NCBI GenBank assembly: GCA_015680685.1
Contig: MNCI01020127.1
Coordinates: forward strand, 706,511-770,510
Length of the DNA stretch: 64,000 bases
From: Gnetum montanum
Lineage: Eukaryota; Streptophyta; Gnetopsida; Gnetales; Gnetaceae
Direction: 5' to 3'
Of this stretch, positions 34,710 through 46,990 are shown in pieces. The translations under genes and the position numbers were made by a program. The notes beneath the pieces are model-generated. The model was given only the letters and a program-made list of their open reading frames with translations. It ran no database searches and was not told the DNA's origin. Each line of letters opens with the position of its first letter. Positions within the stretch are counted from its first letter, which is position 1.

Positions 34710-37070
34710 ATGTCTCTCTTACACAAAAGTAACTATGCATTGTACAACGAACACATTCATTGGAGAAATAACGAGATATACGATGAAGAAAATTGGAGTG
34801 ATCAACCTTATGCATGGGTTTCTTCTGATCATGACCACCTTGACAACACTCAAAGAATACATTTACCTGAGATAGAAAATCTTAGAGGAGATGACGTAGG
34901 TCTTGAACTAGGGGAGGCCTCAAGGCCTAATACCTTCTTGAAACCAAGAAATGATAAATTAAGGGACTCTAAGGAACATCATAAGAGCCATGGAAACTCT
35001 TCTAGTTCCTCATCTTCCTCTTTTCCTTCAACATCTAGTTCTAACAAAGATGAACATAGATGTAGAGATAGAGCTCCATTAAAGGGTTAAACTAAAAATT
35101 GGAATCGAACCCATAGGAAGAATTAAAGAGGACACCATGAACATAGGAACTTTCCTCACAATATGTTTGATGACGATGAACCCCTATTGGCCACTAAGAG
35201 CCTAATGCATATCAAGAAGGCCATTAAGATATCTCATAGGCATCATAAAAAGAGTTGAATACCTAAGATTGACATGAATAATATTCTAAAATTTGCAAGA
35301 GGATACGATTCAGATCCATAACATCATTTACAAGCCTTCCATGATGCATATGCTAACTATAACATTGAAAGTGGATGGAAAAATCTTAAGCTCATTCCTA
35401 GGATACTAATTGATAAAGCCCAAATGTGGTATAGAGCGTTGAGACCAAACTCAATCTGACAATGGTCCACAATGTTGGAATTTTTCAACAAGAAATACCA
35501 AACCTATGCAAGAGTGTCCAATTTGAGGAGACAAATCCAAGAGTGGAAAAAAGAACAACATGAACCCTTGGACATGGCCTTAGAAAGATATTATTCCTTA
35601 TTGAATTGATGCCCATGCCATGGTTTCTTTGAGAAAGAGAAACTTTACCAAATCATAGATGGCTTTGTAATGAAACAAGGGCAACCCTTGGGATGTATGC
35701 CCTAGGGCAATTATATGAGCTTCAAGCCCATCAAGTCAAAGAGATAATAGAGCATGTGGGAAAAGAAGAAGAAGAGATATGCAAGTGGGAGAATGTTGAG
35801 AAACATCAATCGGACCCAGCCCTTCAACCAAAGGAGGTCCAAATTTATGGTAAGAAAAATGAAACTACTTTTGGTAAGGTGATTTCACAATAGACTTTAT
35901 CAATAAAGGAGTCTATTGCTGATCTAGAAGCAAAGTTTAATAGGATGTCTAAATGGATAGATGAGAGCATCACAACCCTTATTGAGATGGTCATGGAGAA
36001 GATCATGCAACACATGCTAGGTGATCACAATAAATAGAGGACACAGAACCAAGAAATAGTTAGGAACACTTTTTGGTAGATAAGAAAAGTGGCTGACGAA
36101 AGTGAGGCTAAAGACTCCACCACAGACAACGATGATGGATGTGACCTATGCATATATGACCATCTAGAGGGCCAATGCCTTGTATTATTGCATCTACAGG
36201 AGTATTGGGTAGGTGCCTTAAATCCAAAGTTTGTGCAAAAGCACATGCTCAAGAGACTTCCTCTCCCACAAGGTAATTTTGGACAATCACACAACTGATC
36301 GTACCATCCTAGGGGGACTTATTACCAGCCTCAACATGGTCCTCAACCATAGTGGAAAAAATTATAGTCTTGAAGGAGGCCACCACCAAATTAGCCATAT
36401 CCACCAAAAATGCATGGTTATTATGTTCAACACCTTGTTTCTCCAACTAGTTTTGCATCCTCCACTTCACATTGCCACTACCACTCTGCTGAGTATCATC
36501 AATACATGACATTCCCTAAAGGATCACCACCTCATGCCTCTTACCATCCAACTTACCCTTGATACACTCATAACCCACCTCCTTGTATGTCATCACCAAT
36601 AATTCAGGAATGTCCAGCACCACAATATCAACCAATGAGTGCCACTTGTGCTGCAAATGTGCAAAGACACGCTAACACCAGTGGGTCCCAACTGCAACAC
36701 TTGAAATGTCCCTTCTAGAGGAAAGGTCATAAGTTGAGGCAAACCATGCATGGATCCACCACATAATTTGAGCTAGCATAAGGCCAACCTAGTGCATCAC
36801 CTTCCCTATCTCAACTAACGTCCTCCAACCATACACAAGGGGCACCATCTGTTATTATTCCAATCCCACATCCAACTAATGAATCTACAAATGTGGGGAG
36901 ACAAATAAATCCATGCATACCACCTCATAATCAAGGGTGCACTCATGGGCCAGCCATCCATAATGTTTTCACACCTCATATCTTGACCCACGATACATAT
37001 AACAATCAAGTGTTTGACCAACAATTTTTCTACCCAGCCACCACACTAGCAACAAGCACCTAGTAGCTGG
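34710..37070 (+). pseudogene. Gag of element B
   Basis: ATG at 34710 opens a frame continuing to 35090: 'NYALYNEHIHWRNNEIYDEE', an acidic stretch, then a poly-Ser segment (around 35000). After a TAA the frame continues with 'FARGYDSDP', 'HLQAFHDAYANYNIE', 'IPRILIDKAQMWYRALRPNS', 'EFFNKKYQTYARVSNLRRQI', the retrotransposon gag (capsid) domain at about 35260-35700. A Pro/His/Tyr-rich tail extends to about 37070. Capsid protein builds the virus-like particle. Stops mostly sit at former Gln codons. In element A the matching start codon reads ATT. No protease motif follows. Confidence 0.75.
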
Positions 37071-39179
37071 GGCATGAAAGGTTTCCAATGTTTTAGACAT
37101 GCATGGATCCTATTCATCCACTTACTAATCCTAGCCACAACCAGATGTTTAGTCATGGGGGTTACCCCCATTCTAATCTTTAGGGTTTTTAAGTGCTTTT
37201 TATTTTTTTGTTTTATAATTATTTATCATTTTTCTATTTCTTCTACTTTTTTCTAGTTTTGATTTTAATTTTATTTGTAGGTAATCTCGCTATTGATCAT
37301 GTTGCCCATTGAGGTGAGATTTTTCTCTATGTTGTCAAGTTATAAGAGACTAATTATTCAGACATTGAGACCATGACATCCATTCACCCATTTCATTAAT
37401 AATAGGCTCTTGCTCTTGTCATAATGGTAATCTTTTCCATCATTCACCCTAATAATAAATCTATAATCGTTATGTCTAGATAGAAGAGTGTAGAACTAAG
37501 GTGGAATGTAAGGGGTGTGACATCAAGAAGATTTGTGGATTCTCTTTGGCTATTTTTATGTGTTCTATTATGTTGCTGAGGTTGTAACCATATCCTTGTA
37601 GATCTAATGAAAAATGGGAGTAAAAGTAACTTAACATGAAACTGAATAAGCTTTTGTGGGTTCCACTAGAAAGACATGTACCCATGCCTGAAGGTTGGCA
37701 GCTTTATAGAACTAAAAAAAAACCAATAATTACATCATAACACGCTCCTCCCTTAGACAACATGCCAAGTGATGTTCCTCCTTGTGACTTTGATAGTCTT
37801 ATGATTGTCTGTTGATGGGAAGAACTAATGCGATGTCACTGAAATGAGGTTTGGACTTGGTTTGAATCTTAGGAAGATGGACACATGGTTATTTAATCAT
37901 TAATAACACAAAAGGTTTCATTGTGACCATGGTACACCACCTCATGTCCTGATTTTTGTGATCCCTTCTACGATCCATCTCATCATGTTCAGATGTTCAT
38001 AACTTGTGATTGTGTGTAACTTAAAGCTTTTATCTTAATTCAATGGTTTAACATGTGTGTTTTTTTTGTTTCACAGGTATGCGTTGCATTCAACCTCTCT
38101 AGTGCCTATGAACATTATAGGTGTGATTACACAAGGGAATCATAGGCTAGAGCCTGCTTTGCGGAGGACCTACGTGTGTAACTTTTGCAACTTGTACTTG
38201 TTTCATGTGCCCACACTATTTATCACCTTCCAAGTGCTCAGATTGATATATTTTCTTATTTTCCTTATTATGAATATAATCTGTCCCACAATCATAATTT
38301 CAACGCCTTTTTTCTTGCTCATTCTCATACTTTTCATGTTGACGACTTTATCCTATTATACTTTTAGTGCCTCCAATTAATTTTTTACTTACCCAAAATA
38401 CTAAACTTAACTTAAAACCTTCCAACCACTCCTATAGCTTTAGTTTGCATGTTCATTGATCCCATAAAATCAAAATTTTTGGACCTTGACATCGTGTACC
38501 CGAAGTCGAGTCCGATCCAACATCGCATATGTGATGTTGTGTACCTGATGTTGGGTCTACAAACATGTATAAATACAATCCCCATGCAACTTGAACTTCA
38601 TTTTTCTTATTTGATACTAGGGGAGTTATTGAAATTTTTTCTTGCGACTTAGATATTGTTGCCTCCATCTTTCAGTTGCAATATTTGGCTCTCTCATGCT
38701 CTGATTTTTGTGTCATTTGAATCTATCTGAACCTAGAGTGTTTAACTTAGTCATGGGGGGTGCTTGCATGCAAACTTTGCACTAATGTGCTAAATTTTGC
38801 TATCACTTGAAAGGTATCATAAGGGTAAGGATGTTGAAAACCTTAGGAATTATAATGAAAAATCACTAATGGTAATGTTATAACTACAATTTTTGTAACC
38901 CACGAGGCCATAACTATTATTATAACCCACATATAACAAAAAAGAAAACTAGTTATAGGGTTGTAGAAAGAGATAGGCACTTTTGGGAGATTTTTCTTGA
39001 AAATTTTCCTAACCCTGCAATCATATGCATTATGAGCTCAATGAACTAAGGTTATGAGTAAGGTATAAGTTGATTAATGATAATAAACATAACCTTGGTA
39101 ACATCTTGTTTTTTCTTAACTACAAATAGCCCCAAAAAGAGCTACTTAGGGTGAACCCTTGTAGAGAGCTGCTAAACAT
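37071..39179 (+). other. Untranslated region of element B with repeated polypurine-like motifs
   Basis: No convincing coding region. 37300-37720 matches 5070-5600 in A. 'TTAGTCATGGGGGTTACCCC' at 37149 and 'TTAGTCATGGGGGGT' at 38747 resemble the polypurine tract used before the 3' LTRs. 38480-38600 resembles an LTR U3: GACATCG/AACATCG/GATGTTG repeats followed by 'tataaataca' at about 38568. 'TCTTAACTACAAATAG' before about 39130 resembles a splice acceptor. Confidence 0.5.
38480..38600 (+). promoter_or_regulatory. LTR-like promoter segment upstream of B's extra ORF
   Basis: Palindromic GACATCG, AACATCG, TGTGATGTTGTG and TGATGTTGGG copies followed by a TATA-like 'tataaataca', the same order as in the U3 of the family's LTRs. 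It may be a second promoter or a relic LTR. Confidence 0.4.
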
Positions 39180-40930
39180 CCTCATGGTGGCCATGAAAAG
39201 CAAGGAGAACATGGGGAACATGCTAAATAGGAGGCCCAGTCTTTCAGTATCCATCAAGAGGCCCATGCTACTAGGTAATCAACCCAAGAAGAGGTGGTAG
39301 AAGTAATAGCCCCTGAACAGGGACCACATCTCATGTTGCCTCCTAATTACCTTGCTACCACCTTGAAGAAATCCACATTAGCTTTGATCATTGTGAAAAT
39401 GAACTTTGGTCCATTTGTGGAGTTTACTCCAGAAGTAATGTGAACACAACTTAAAGCATCCCCATTGTGGCCTATCTTGTTTGATAGTGGTAAATGGTAC
39501 CTAGGTGAAGTCTATCAATTATGGCATAACAAGGATGAGGGCACCATTGTTAATATTTAGGGGGTGATTATCTCTTACTTAGTCAAGGACATTGCTACAA
39601 ATCTCAACCTGCCCAATGAAGGGACCAAGGTTGCTCACCTGTCCACCAGATTTGACCCTGAAACAAAGAAATTATGGCTGAGACAGGTGTACAGTAAAGA
39701 GAACAAGTCATACCATGAAATGACTTTGTAAGAGAGCACCTACTTAAATATTGGGATGTACAACTTGTTCCCTACCAAAGGGCTTAATCGAATCTTGACT
39801 TATGTGACTAGGGGAAGTGCCATTCTAATGGAAAAATTCGTAGTCAACCTTCCTCAATATTACTTCACAAAAATCCAAGCTAGCAAATGAGAGAGCAGTT
39901 GTAGAGTGAGAGAAAGAGACGACAGTTTGGAATGTCTCTACTGCAGATGTGCAATCTCATGCGTATAAAAAGGCACTGACCATCATCTAGGAGGAAAATA
40001 AGCAACTCATGGTAGAGAATTTCTAGTTGACCACTATAGAAAAACAAAAGAACATCTTGAAAGAAAGCATCCACTAGTTGTGAGAACAACTAGTGAGCAT
40101 CAACCAAGATATGAGTAGATTGTACTAGGAGAATAGAACCCTCTCCATGAAGGAGGTATGTGCTATTCACCAAAATTCAACAATTGAGATTAGTGTGTGG
40201 TAGAATGAGGCTAAAAAACATGAAAACTTAAAAGAGCACTTCCATGACCAAGTTGGCCTGTATAAGGAAATCAATGATAAGGAAATCAAGATGGTCAAGG
40301 CCCACATCAGTTCCTTGTCATCACAGAATTCTAAATGGTAGGCCATCTTGGGCAATTATGCCATGGTCCAACAAGCGAAAGTAAAAAAGAAAGACCTATA
40401 GATAGAGGATTTAAATGAATATATGGCATTGGCTAACCTTAGATATGCCAACCTTTCCATGTTAATAGTAGGTAGTCCTTGAAGTCAGCTGGAGAAACAA
40501 GTGACAACCACCTATGCATTATATGGAAAAGAGTTTGTAGATTGAAACGATGCTTTACAAAATTTATAGGTGGCAAACTCATAGTTAGAGGTGGTCAAAG
40601 CCAGTTATCAAGGACAAAAAGATGTAGCCTCAAACCTAGCTCATAGATTAATAGATTATCATGAGCTCAAAGATAAAGCTAAGTTTTTTGAGGAAGAACA
40701 ATGGCAGTTTGTAGCATGGTATGTAAAGGTGAATCAAATGCTTCTGAAACTGCCATGTCCTTGGGATGTACCAGTGCTAGCACACATCAACATAGCAGCC
40801 TAGATGATTCACAACCTAAGGACAGAGGAAGAAAATTTGTAGGCCTTGCTTAATTAGTACAAGTTTCAACAACCTGGTGACAAAGGGAAGCAGCCGATGG
40901 AAGAGCCACAACCTATGGGTACTACATGAG
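39180..40930 (+). pseudogene. Extra ORF of element B
   Basis: Same protein as in element A, more decayed and missing the central Gln-rich part. The N-domain is at about 39395-39890 ('MNFGPFVEFTPEVM', 'GKWYLGEVYQLWHNKDEG', 'LNIGMYNLFPTKGLNR'). Coiled-coil sequence follows from 39900 and the tail 'EEQWQFVAWYVKVNQMLLK' at about 40690-40745. Stops throughout, and no transmembrane segment seen. Sits between integrase position and 3' LTR. Function unknown; env-like only by position. Confidence 0.65.
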
Positions 40931-41118
40931 TTTCCCAATCTTGTTATTATTTTGTTTTGTAATAATGTGTTCCATTTTTGTACCACACCACTGTGGCTTG
41001 TAGGAATCTTGTTCATTGTTAAGTTAGTAAATAATCCCATACCTATTAATATTTTGTAAAGAACTTGTTTCTCATTTTTTTTAACTTGACAATGAGTTTT
41101 CATTCAGTTGTGAGGGTA

Positions 41119-41570
41119 TGATGAGATATCATTGTAAGGCCCTGATGTCGCATACCTAATGTTGGGGCTAATAAGCAACATTAGATATCCAATTTCACCT
41201 CATCTAAATCTCACCTATAAATATGGTGTTGGGGTGCTCGGATGAGACAAGTAGTAAGTAGATGATAGTCAGTAGATAGTTCTAATTCTCAGTTTCTTCT
41301 TTTAAAGTTTGTTATTCCTAGTGCATACCTACAGTGTAATACTTGTAATTATAAGGCACCTTTTTTTGAGTGTGACATACTTGGACACATTACATGACTA
41401 GCATTAAAGATCAAGATTACTTCCATCATTGCAACATCCATTTAGATTATTATTGCTTTAATTATTTGCTGCTTTCTTTAGCTAAAACATTTCCATTTAT
41501 TGTTATTTACTATTTCTATTATTAAGTGGAATGTGCACACCTTAATCAAGAGTGTTTAAGTGTAAATACA
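41119..41570 (+). repeat. 3' LTR of element B, truncated
   Basis: Starts TGATGAGATATC after 'gtgagggta'. The TATA box is kept (about 41215). It breaks off at about 41570, about 390 bp short of the LTR end, at a point where ACACCTTAAT appears on both sides of the break. Confidence 0.8.
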
Positions 41571-41688
41571 CCTTAATTCATGGTAGTCTCTACAATTATC
41601 ATTGTCCTACTATTCACCGTCATCATGGTTGTTCTTTCTATGGAATCTGTTAGCACTAGAAGAGGAAGAAGAAGATGTAGATAAATAT
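41571..41688 (-). pseudogene. Small gag fragment of element C between B and D
   Basis: Minus-strand Ser/Asp/His-rich codons with 'SSSSANRFHRKNNHDDGE'-like content correspond to the poly-Ser part of gag in element B (about 34995-35140). It continues the gag start at 60853-61350 across element D. Short and with stops. Confidence 0.55.
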
Positions 41689-43577
41689 TGAAACACCACT
41701 AATTTTGGCCTAGCACTTTGAAATGAGAAGGACTCAAGCCATTTTCGGCATTCAGGAGGCAAAACTTGACTAAGGCATGGAACTCATGCCCAGCTTGTTC
41801 AAGCTAGATTAGTCATGTTGTTAAGCTAACTTGCCCTCAACGTGACCAACCTTGAAAACTTTAAAATCAAGTCAAAATGGTCCAATTTGAGAGTGGAACC
41901 TATCCTCGGGGCCCACTGATGACTACTCCAATTCTCAGCATCCAAAACCCAAGGTTTCAAGTCAAACTCGCACAAATCTTACTACTCACGCTAAGGTCAT
42001 GCCCAAGTCATGCTGCTAGCATGAGTCCAACATGAGTAACTTCCAGAGCCTTAAAATCAAGCCAAAACGATTTCAATCTGAGAATGCAAGACACCTTTGA
42101 AGTTCACTGATGATCATTGCAACTCCTAGCCTCCAGAACTTCAGATTTTGGGCCCAAAACCACACAGTCCTATCATGTATGCTAGAGTCATGCTGGGATC
42201 ATGCCCAAGTGATGCTGACAACGTGAGTCTAGCATGAGTTAATAAAAATGACCTAAATCAAGTAGTCTCGAGCCTAGTTTTCGACATGAACTCCACTTCC
42301 AGGATAATCAACAACTCTACTTAAAAACAGGCCACCAAAATAAAAAATTTGGGCATGAAGCCTCACATTTTGACTCACTCATGCCCAGGTCATGCTCAAG
42401 TCACACTGATAGCATGAGCTGCCAAAAGTGACCTAAATTCAAGCACAAACAAGCTCGAATTTAGCATGCAGGACGTCCTCAAGGTCAAGCAGCAGTTACA
42501 CTTCAAAAAAACAAGTCTTAAAGGTAGAATTGTAACATAAGATGCATCATTTTTTGTCATGCACGCTACAGTCATGCTAAGGTGATGCTAGGGTCATGCT
42601 GGCAACATGAGCACTGGTCACAACCGAGCGAAAGCACTTCAAACACACGCCGAGGGCCCGCTAGGACAAGATCAATGCATGCTAGCAACCTTGGTGAAGT
42701 AAAAACACATTCAGCAATAGTTAGTCCATAGATTTAGAAATTCTAAGCAAGCCAAGGTCAAATTCTCTTATTGTACATTATCAGTCACTGTAAATTTTTC
42801 ACATTTTTGTGCTGGTCAAGCTCTTACGCTACAGATTATACATGCTTCTATGGGCATAAGCCAGCTTGCACAAGCTAAAACACATTGTAAGATATAGTGC
42901 ATCCAGTCTAGAACATAGTCTGCCTACATACATCTAGTTCACAAATAGATGTACATCAAACACCTATCACACGATCCATTTCTCTCTTGTCTCATAGCCA
43001 TTGATTTGATTCACAAATCCTGCTCCCAAGCCTAGAAAAATAGATAAATATTCATTGACATAAACGGGGTTGGCAATTTGGGAGAAAGAAAAACCAATAA
43101 TCCTGACCCTGGACGCACGTGATCCCTAGCACCTACAAACACCTCACATTAGAGCTTGACATCTAACTTGCAATCCAAACACGCAACTACATTTTGACTG
43201 GTGCACATCTTATTAATTGATACAACATAGTTTCATTTTTTCCTTTCATTATGTTGTTTTGGTTCATTGTTTGCATCATCCCATTTTATTGTACATTTCT
43301 GCATACATCCTGTTTACGTTTATATGCTATACTACACATTTACATTTCGTTGCATTACGCTCTCCATTTTACATTTCGTGGGGATAACCCTAGTGCAGGT
43401 CATAGCGTATGCTCAAGGAAGTCCTTGGTTGATTTGCATGCAAACCATCCAAGGCACTTTGCCTTCATTTTTTTTCCAGCTTGCCCTCACGCGAAGGCAG
43501 GGTTACCTATATCTCTCCAGAGATCTTTCGGTATTCATTTTTCCTCCAGCCTTATGCCGATGATTTCAGATGATACA
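41689..43577 (+). repeat. 5' LTR of element D
   Basis: Starts TGAAACACCACTAATTTTGG and ends CAGATGATACA. About 1889 bp, matching 58947-60852 over its full length. Contains a degenerate array of CATGCT/AGCATGAG motifs (about 41760-42620), with blocks near 41985, 42188, 42370 and 42560 spaced about 180-200 bp. Short ORFs inside it (43251-43628) recur in the other LTR only because the DNA is repeated. Confidence 0.9.
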
Positions 43578-43600
43578 GAAATTGGTGCTAGGAGGGCAAT
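43578..43600 (+). promoter_or_regulatory. Primer binding site region of element D
   Basis: 'ATTGGTGCTAGGAGGGC' follows the LTR by three bases. It resembles the TTGGCGCTAG..GGAGGG type of site recalled from Tat elements. The primer tRNA was not determined. Confidence 0.5.
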
Positions 43601-43739
43601 CTTGTTTTTCATCCCTATAAAACGTTGATTCCGTTGCCCTTCACGTGAGGTGCAAATCAAGCATAGAACGCAATTTCTTAAACCATACCAATTTGTTTAC
43701 GATTGAATTAAATCCTCACAAAACTCTTACGCTGCTACC

Positions 43740-44092
43740 AATACAATAAATTCTGCAACCGCTGTTGAAAATATTAAATGTAGCATGCACACATTATGAA
43801 AACCCAATGTAGCGTAGACATGCTGCAAAAACCCAACGCAACGTATACACGCTGCTACACGCACACACGTTGCACCGCATTATGCTTATGCTACACATAT
43901 GCTGCGCTTGCACATGCTGCGTAGAAGCTAGCATGTGCAAGTTTAGATTGTGCTCACACTAACGTTCACATGTGGCTTACTCAAGCTCATCTTTCACACG
44001 TGGCTTGCTCAAGCTCAGCTTTCACACTCGACTTACTCAAGCTTAGCCTTCACATGCTACTTACACACATTCAACTAGTCATGCCAGTTACA
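43740..44092 (+). repeat. Leader of element D with short repeats
   Basis: 43780-43925 is dense in GCTGC/ACGCTG/CACACG words. 43965-44075 holds about four copies of a 30-bp unit (GGCTTACTCAAGCTCA plus CTTTCACAC). No clear coding region before the gag start near 44093. Confidence 0.6.
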
Positions 44093-46990
44093 CACATGGA
44101 ATCTTCTCAGATCAAAGCAGCATTACCCATTTCTGACCTTGATGCCAAAATCTCGAATCCTGCGACTGCAACTGAACCCATAGTCGTCATTGGAGAGATG
44201 AACCCTCAAGGGCCAACTCATCGATCACTTAAGTTACAAGGCAAGGAGCCCACCTATATAATTCTCACCCCAGAGCAATACAACTTCATCTACGTAAAGA
44301 TCCAAGCTAACATGCCCATTGATTGCACGGAAATGAAAGAAAAACGACATTATGAACTCATCTATAAGGGAGGCCATAACTTTACCCCTTCAGCATATGA
44401 CGTAATTCCCCTCTATTAATCCCATCATGAGCTCATATCCCAGCTCATGGCAAGGAATCAAACCTTGTGGCAATCCACCATAGAGCCTCAAAATGGTGAC
44501 AAGGAAGCTGATTTCATGGCTCAATCCGAACATGGGGATTTGTACCATACTCTTAGTCCTCATACTTACGTGAACCCATTATTTCATCCTTTCACAGGAG
44601 AGACTATGTCTCTTCATGCATTTACAAGGACTCAAGCACCTATTTCTCAATAGGAAGCACCCACCCCCATTCCTTTTCCCTACAACCAACACCCAATTCA
44701 ATGTGCCCATCCCTGTTATTCCTCCGGTCACCACGTTACCCCCTCTCCTACAAGTACAACCCCAACAACTCTCCTCTCAAGCTAATATAGAAGTGACCTT
44801 CCAACCCCAAATAATTGGGATGCCATCTGTGATACTCATTTCTACATCTATTCATTACATACCATGAGTGCAAATCCAAGGAACATCCTTCACTACTTCA
44901 ACTCAACAAGTTCAAGGTGTTTCCTCACAACTTGTAACTGGGCAGTGGCCCGCACCTATCATGCAACAACATCAACCTGCTCACTATAGCATACCACCCA
45001 TTACAATCCCATCCGTGAATGTCCCTCAAATACAACCATCAATAACCCAATAGTCATCTTTCCCACAAATCACACAACAATCTAACTATCACCACGCGTA
45101 GTCTAACCAGCCAGCCAGTCTACCTAGTGCTCAAGAATGGGCAGATGCTAGAAAAATGATGCAAGCATTAATCGATGAAGTAAAGTACCTTAAAAAACAC
45201 TGAAGAAGTCAAGGTGTTGGACTTTTATCAAGATGATCCAATTAGCTCTTTAGTGCCACCATTGACTTTACCAAAAGGAATTTCATTGCCAAAACTGACT
45301 AAGTATAATGGAGAGGGAGATCCAAATGCTCACCTAGTGACTTTCCGATTAGAGTGTCTCTTACTTCAAGCATGGCCTCATGCAATCCTGCATGTGTTCG
45401 CCATGTCCTTAACTGGGAAAGCCTTAGGCTGGTACCGAGCTCTACCGCATAACTCCATATCCTCTCTAGAAGATTTGTTACATCAATTCGTTACCCGTTT
45501 TAAGTATAACCTGAAGCTTGAAGCCACACTAGATAGTCTAATCCAAATAAAACAAGCACCATTAGAGCCTATACAAAAATTCATCCAAAGATGGAGCACT
45601 GCCCTTAATGAACTTCACGAGCCTATCCCGGAAACGTATTTACTTATAATCCTCAAGAGTGTCATGAATTATTTCATTAAGTCAAAACTCTATTATCTGA
45701 ATGCTCGCACTTTGAGTCAGGCATTTGTCCAAATCAAAAACATAGAAGAGGCAGCACAGACAAGTCATGACCCAGCTTACCTAACTTTCAAAAGCCAACA
45801 TATGAAGAAAGATAAAGACAAGTCTAAAACAACAGTCGCAGTAGTGGCAGAGACATTTCAACCCAACAATGTAGGGCAAAAAGGGAAACAACCCATTGCC
45901 CCCACTAGTCACGAAAGAACTACTCCTGCACCTACACCTAAACCCTCCTCTACCTAAACTGCTAACACGAGTCATACTCGTACCTTCAAATGAAAAGACC
46001 CTACCTAGTACACACCCTTACCCATGAAGCCTTCACAACTATTGGACCAACTTCTAAAGGCTGGGTTGATTCAACATAAACAAATGTCTCCTGCAATATC
46101 TCAAAAACATGACCGATACTGTGAGTTGGTTAAAAAATCAACGTTGGCAATAGCTAATGAACCCCCTGTTCCAAGAGGTTTTAGGTTAGATAGATTCTAT
46201 GAGTATCACCAACAATGTGGGCATGGAACCGACTACTGCTTCACCTTAAAACAGGACATACAACGTATGATTGACAAAGGTGAGATAGCCTTTGACGAAG
46301 CCAACCCAGTAAGACCTTAAAATCATTTTATGGGGGTCTACAAAGATCCTCTTAATACCAAAGAGTTTCCCTATGTGATTAACACCATCCATGTCGGCAA
46401 TGAACAAGACATCCCATGAAGGCCTTCTGTGATTCGTGTGCCTACTGAAACTGCATCTACGCTAACACCTCCACAAGCTCCTTTTGCCACACACACATCT
46501 CCTACACCGCAAAAACCATTCTTCATCCGAGTACATCCTACAGTTGCAACAGCAAATGTGCCGTTGCAAACTCAACCCACTCCATTTGTAATCCAGGTGC
46601 CAAAACACCCTGATGTGCAATCCCCAAAAATTTCCCCGTGACCCTCGCGAGAACGCCTCGCTGATAGACTAACTAGAGAACATCTAGGAAAAGAACATCA
46701 TGGTTATGAGTTAGGACCACCAAAACCCACATCACTGAATTCTATCCCTATGGTTCCAGTTACTATTCAGCCTAGCACGAGTCGTCAAGACAAGAACTCG
46801 GGAGTGTCCAGTGTCCCAAACCTAATAGCTACAGTTAATAATGCAAAAAATCTTCCTCAAGAGATACAAATGTTGGGTCAAATGGATCAAGTCTTAACAA
46901 ATAAAAAAATTCCAAATAGCAAAGACTTGGCCAGTGCCCTGACCCAGGTTACATAGGCCTTAAAACAAAAGAACACCTCTCTAAGCCTAT
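44093..46990 (+). pseudogene. Gag of element D with capsid domain and zinc knuckle
   Basis: The N-terminal part is at 44093-44419 ('MESSQIKAALPISDLDAKIS', 'ILTPEQYNFIYVKIQANMP'). A Pro/Gln-rich linker with stops follows to about 45130. The capsid domain is at 45178-45957 ('DDPISSLVPPLTLPKGISLP', 'YNGEGDPNAHLVTFRLECLL', 'MSLTGKALGWYRALPHNSI', 'LLHQFVTRFKYN'). A Tat-type zinc knuckle is at about 46200-46300 (YEYHQQCGHGTDYC, one expected Cys replaced by Tyr). In the active element this makes the particle shell. Frames stay open for long runs, so decay is much milder than in A-C, but several stops separate the segments. Confidence 0.8.

Larger units (their letters stand above)
33790..41570 (+). 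mobile_element. Element B: Athila-like element without pol, with extra ORF
   Basis: LTR 33790-34585, primer site, gag (34710 to about 37070), untranslated region, extra ORF (about 39180-40930), polypurine tract and a 3' LTR truncated at about 41570. RT, RNase H and integrase are absent; the gag end runs straight into 3' untranslated sequence, as in non-autonomous derivatives. It is inserted in the gag of element C, opposite in orientation. The 3' truncation also removed part of C's gag. Confidence 0.8.

Noticed and set aside
43251-43628. ORFs repeated at 60524-61005, suggesting a conserved small protein
   Set aside because: Both are inside the LTR ends of element D; conservation is that of the LTR.
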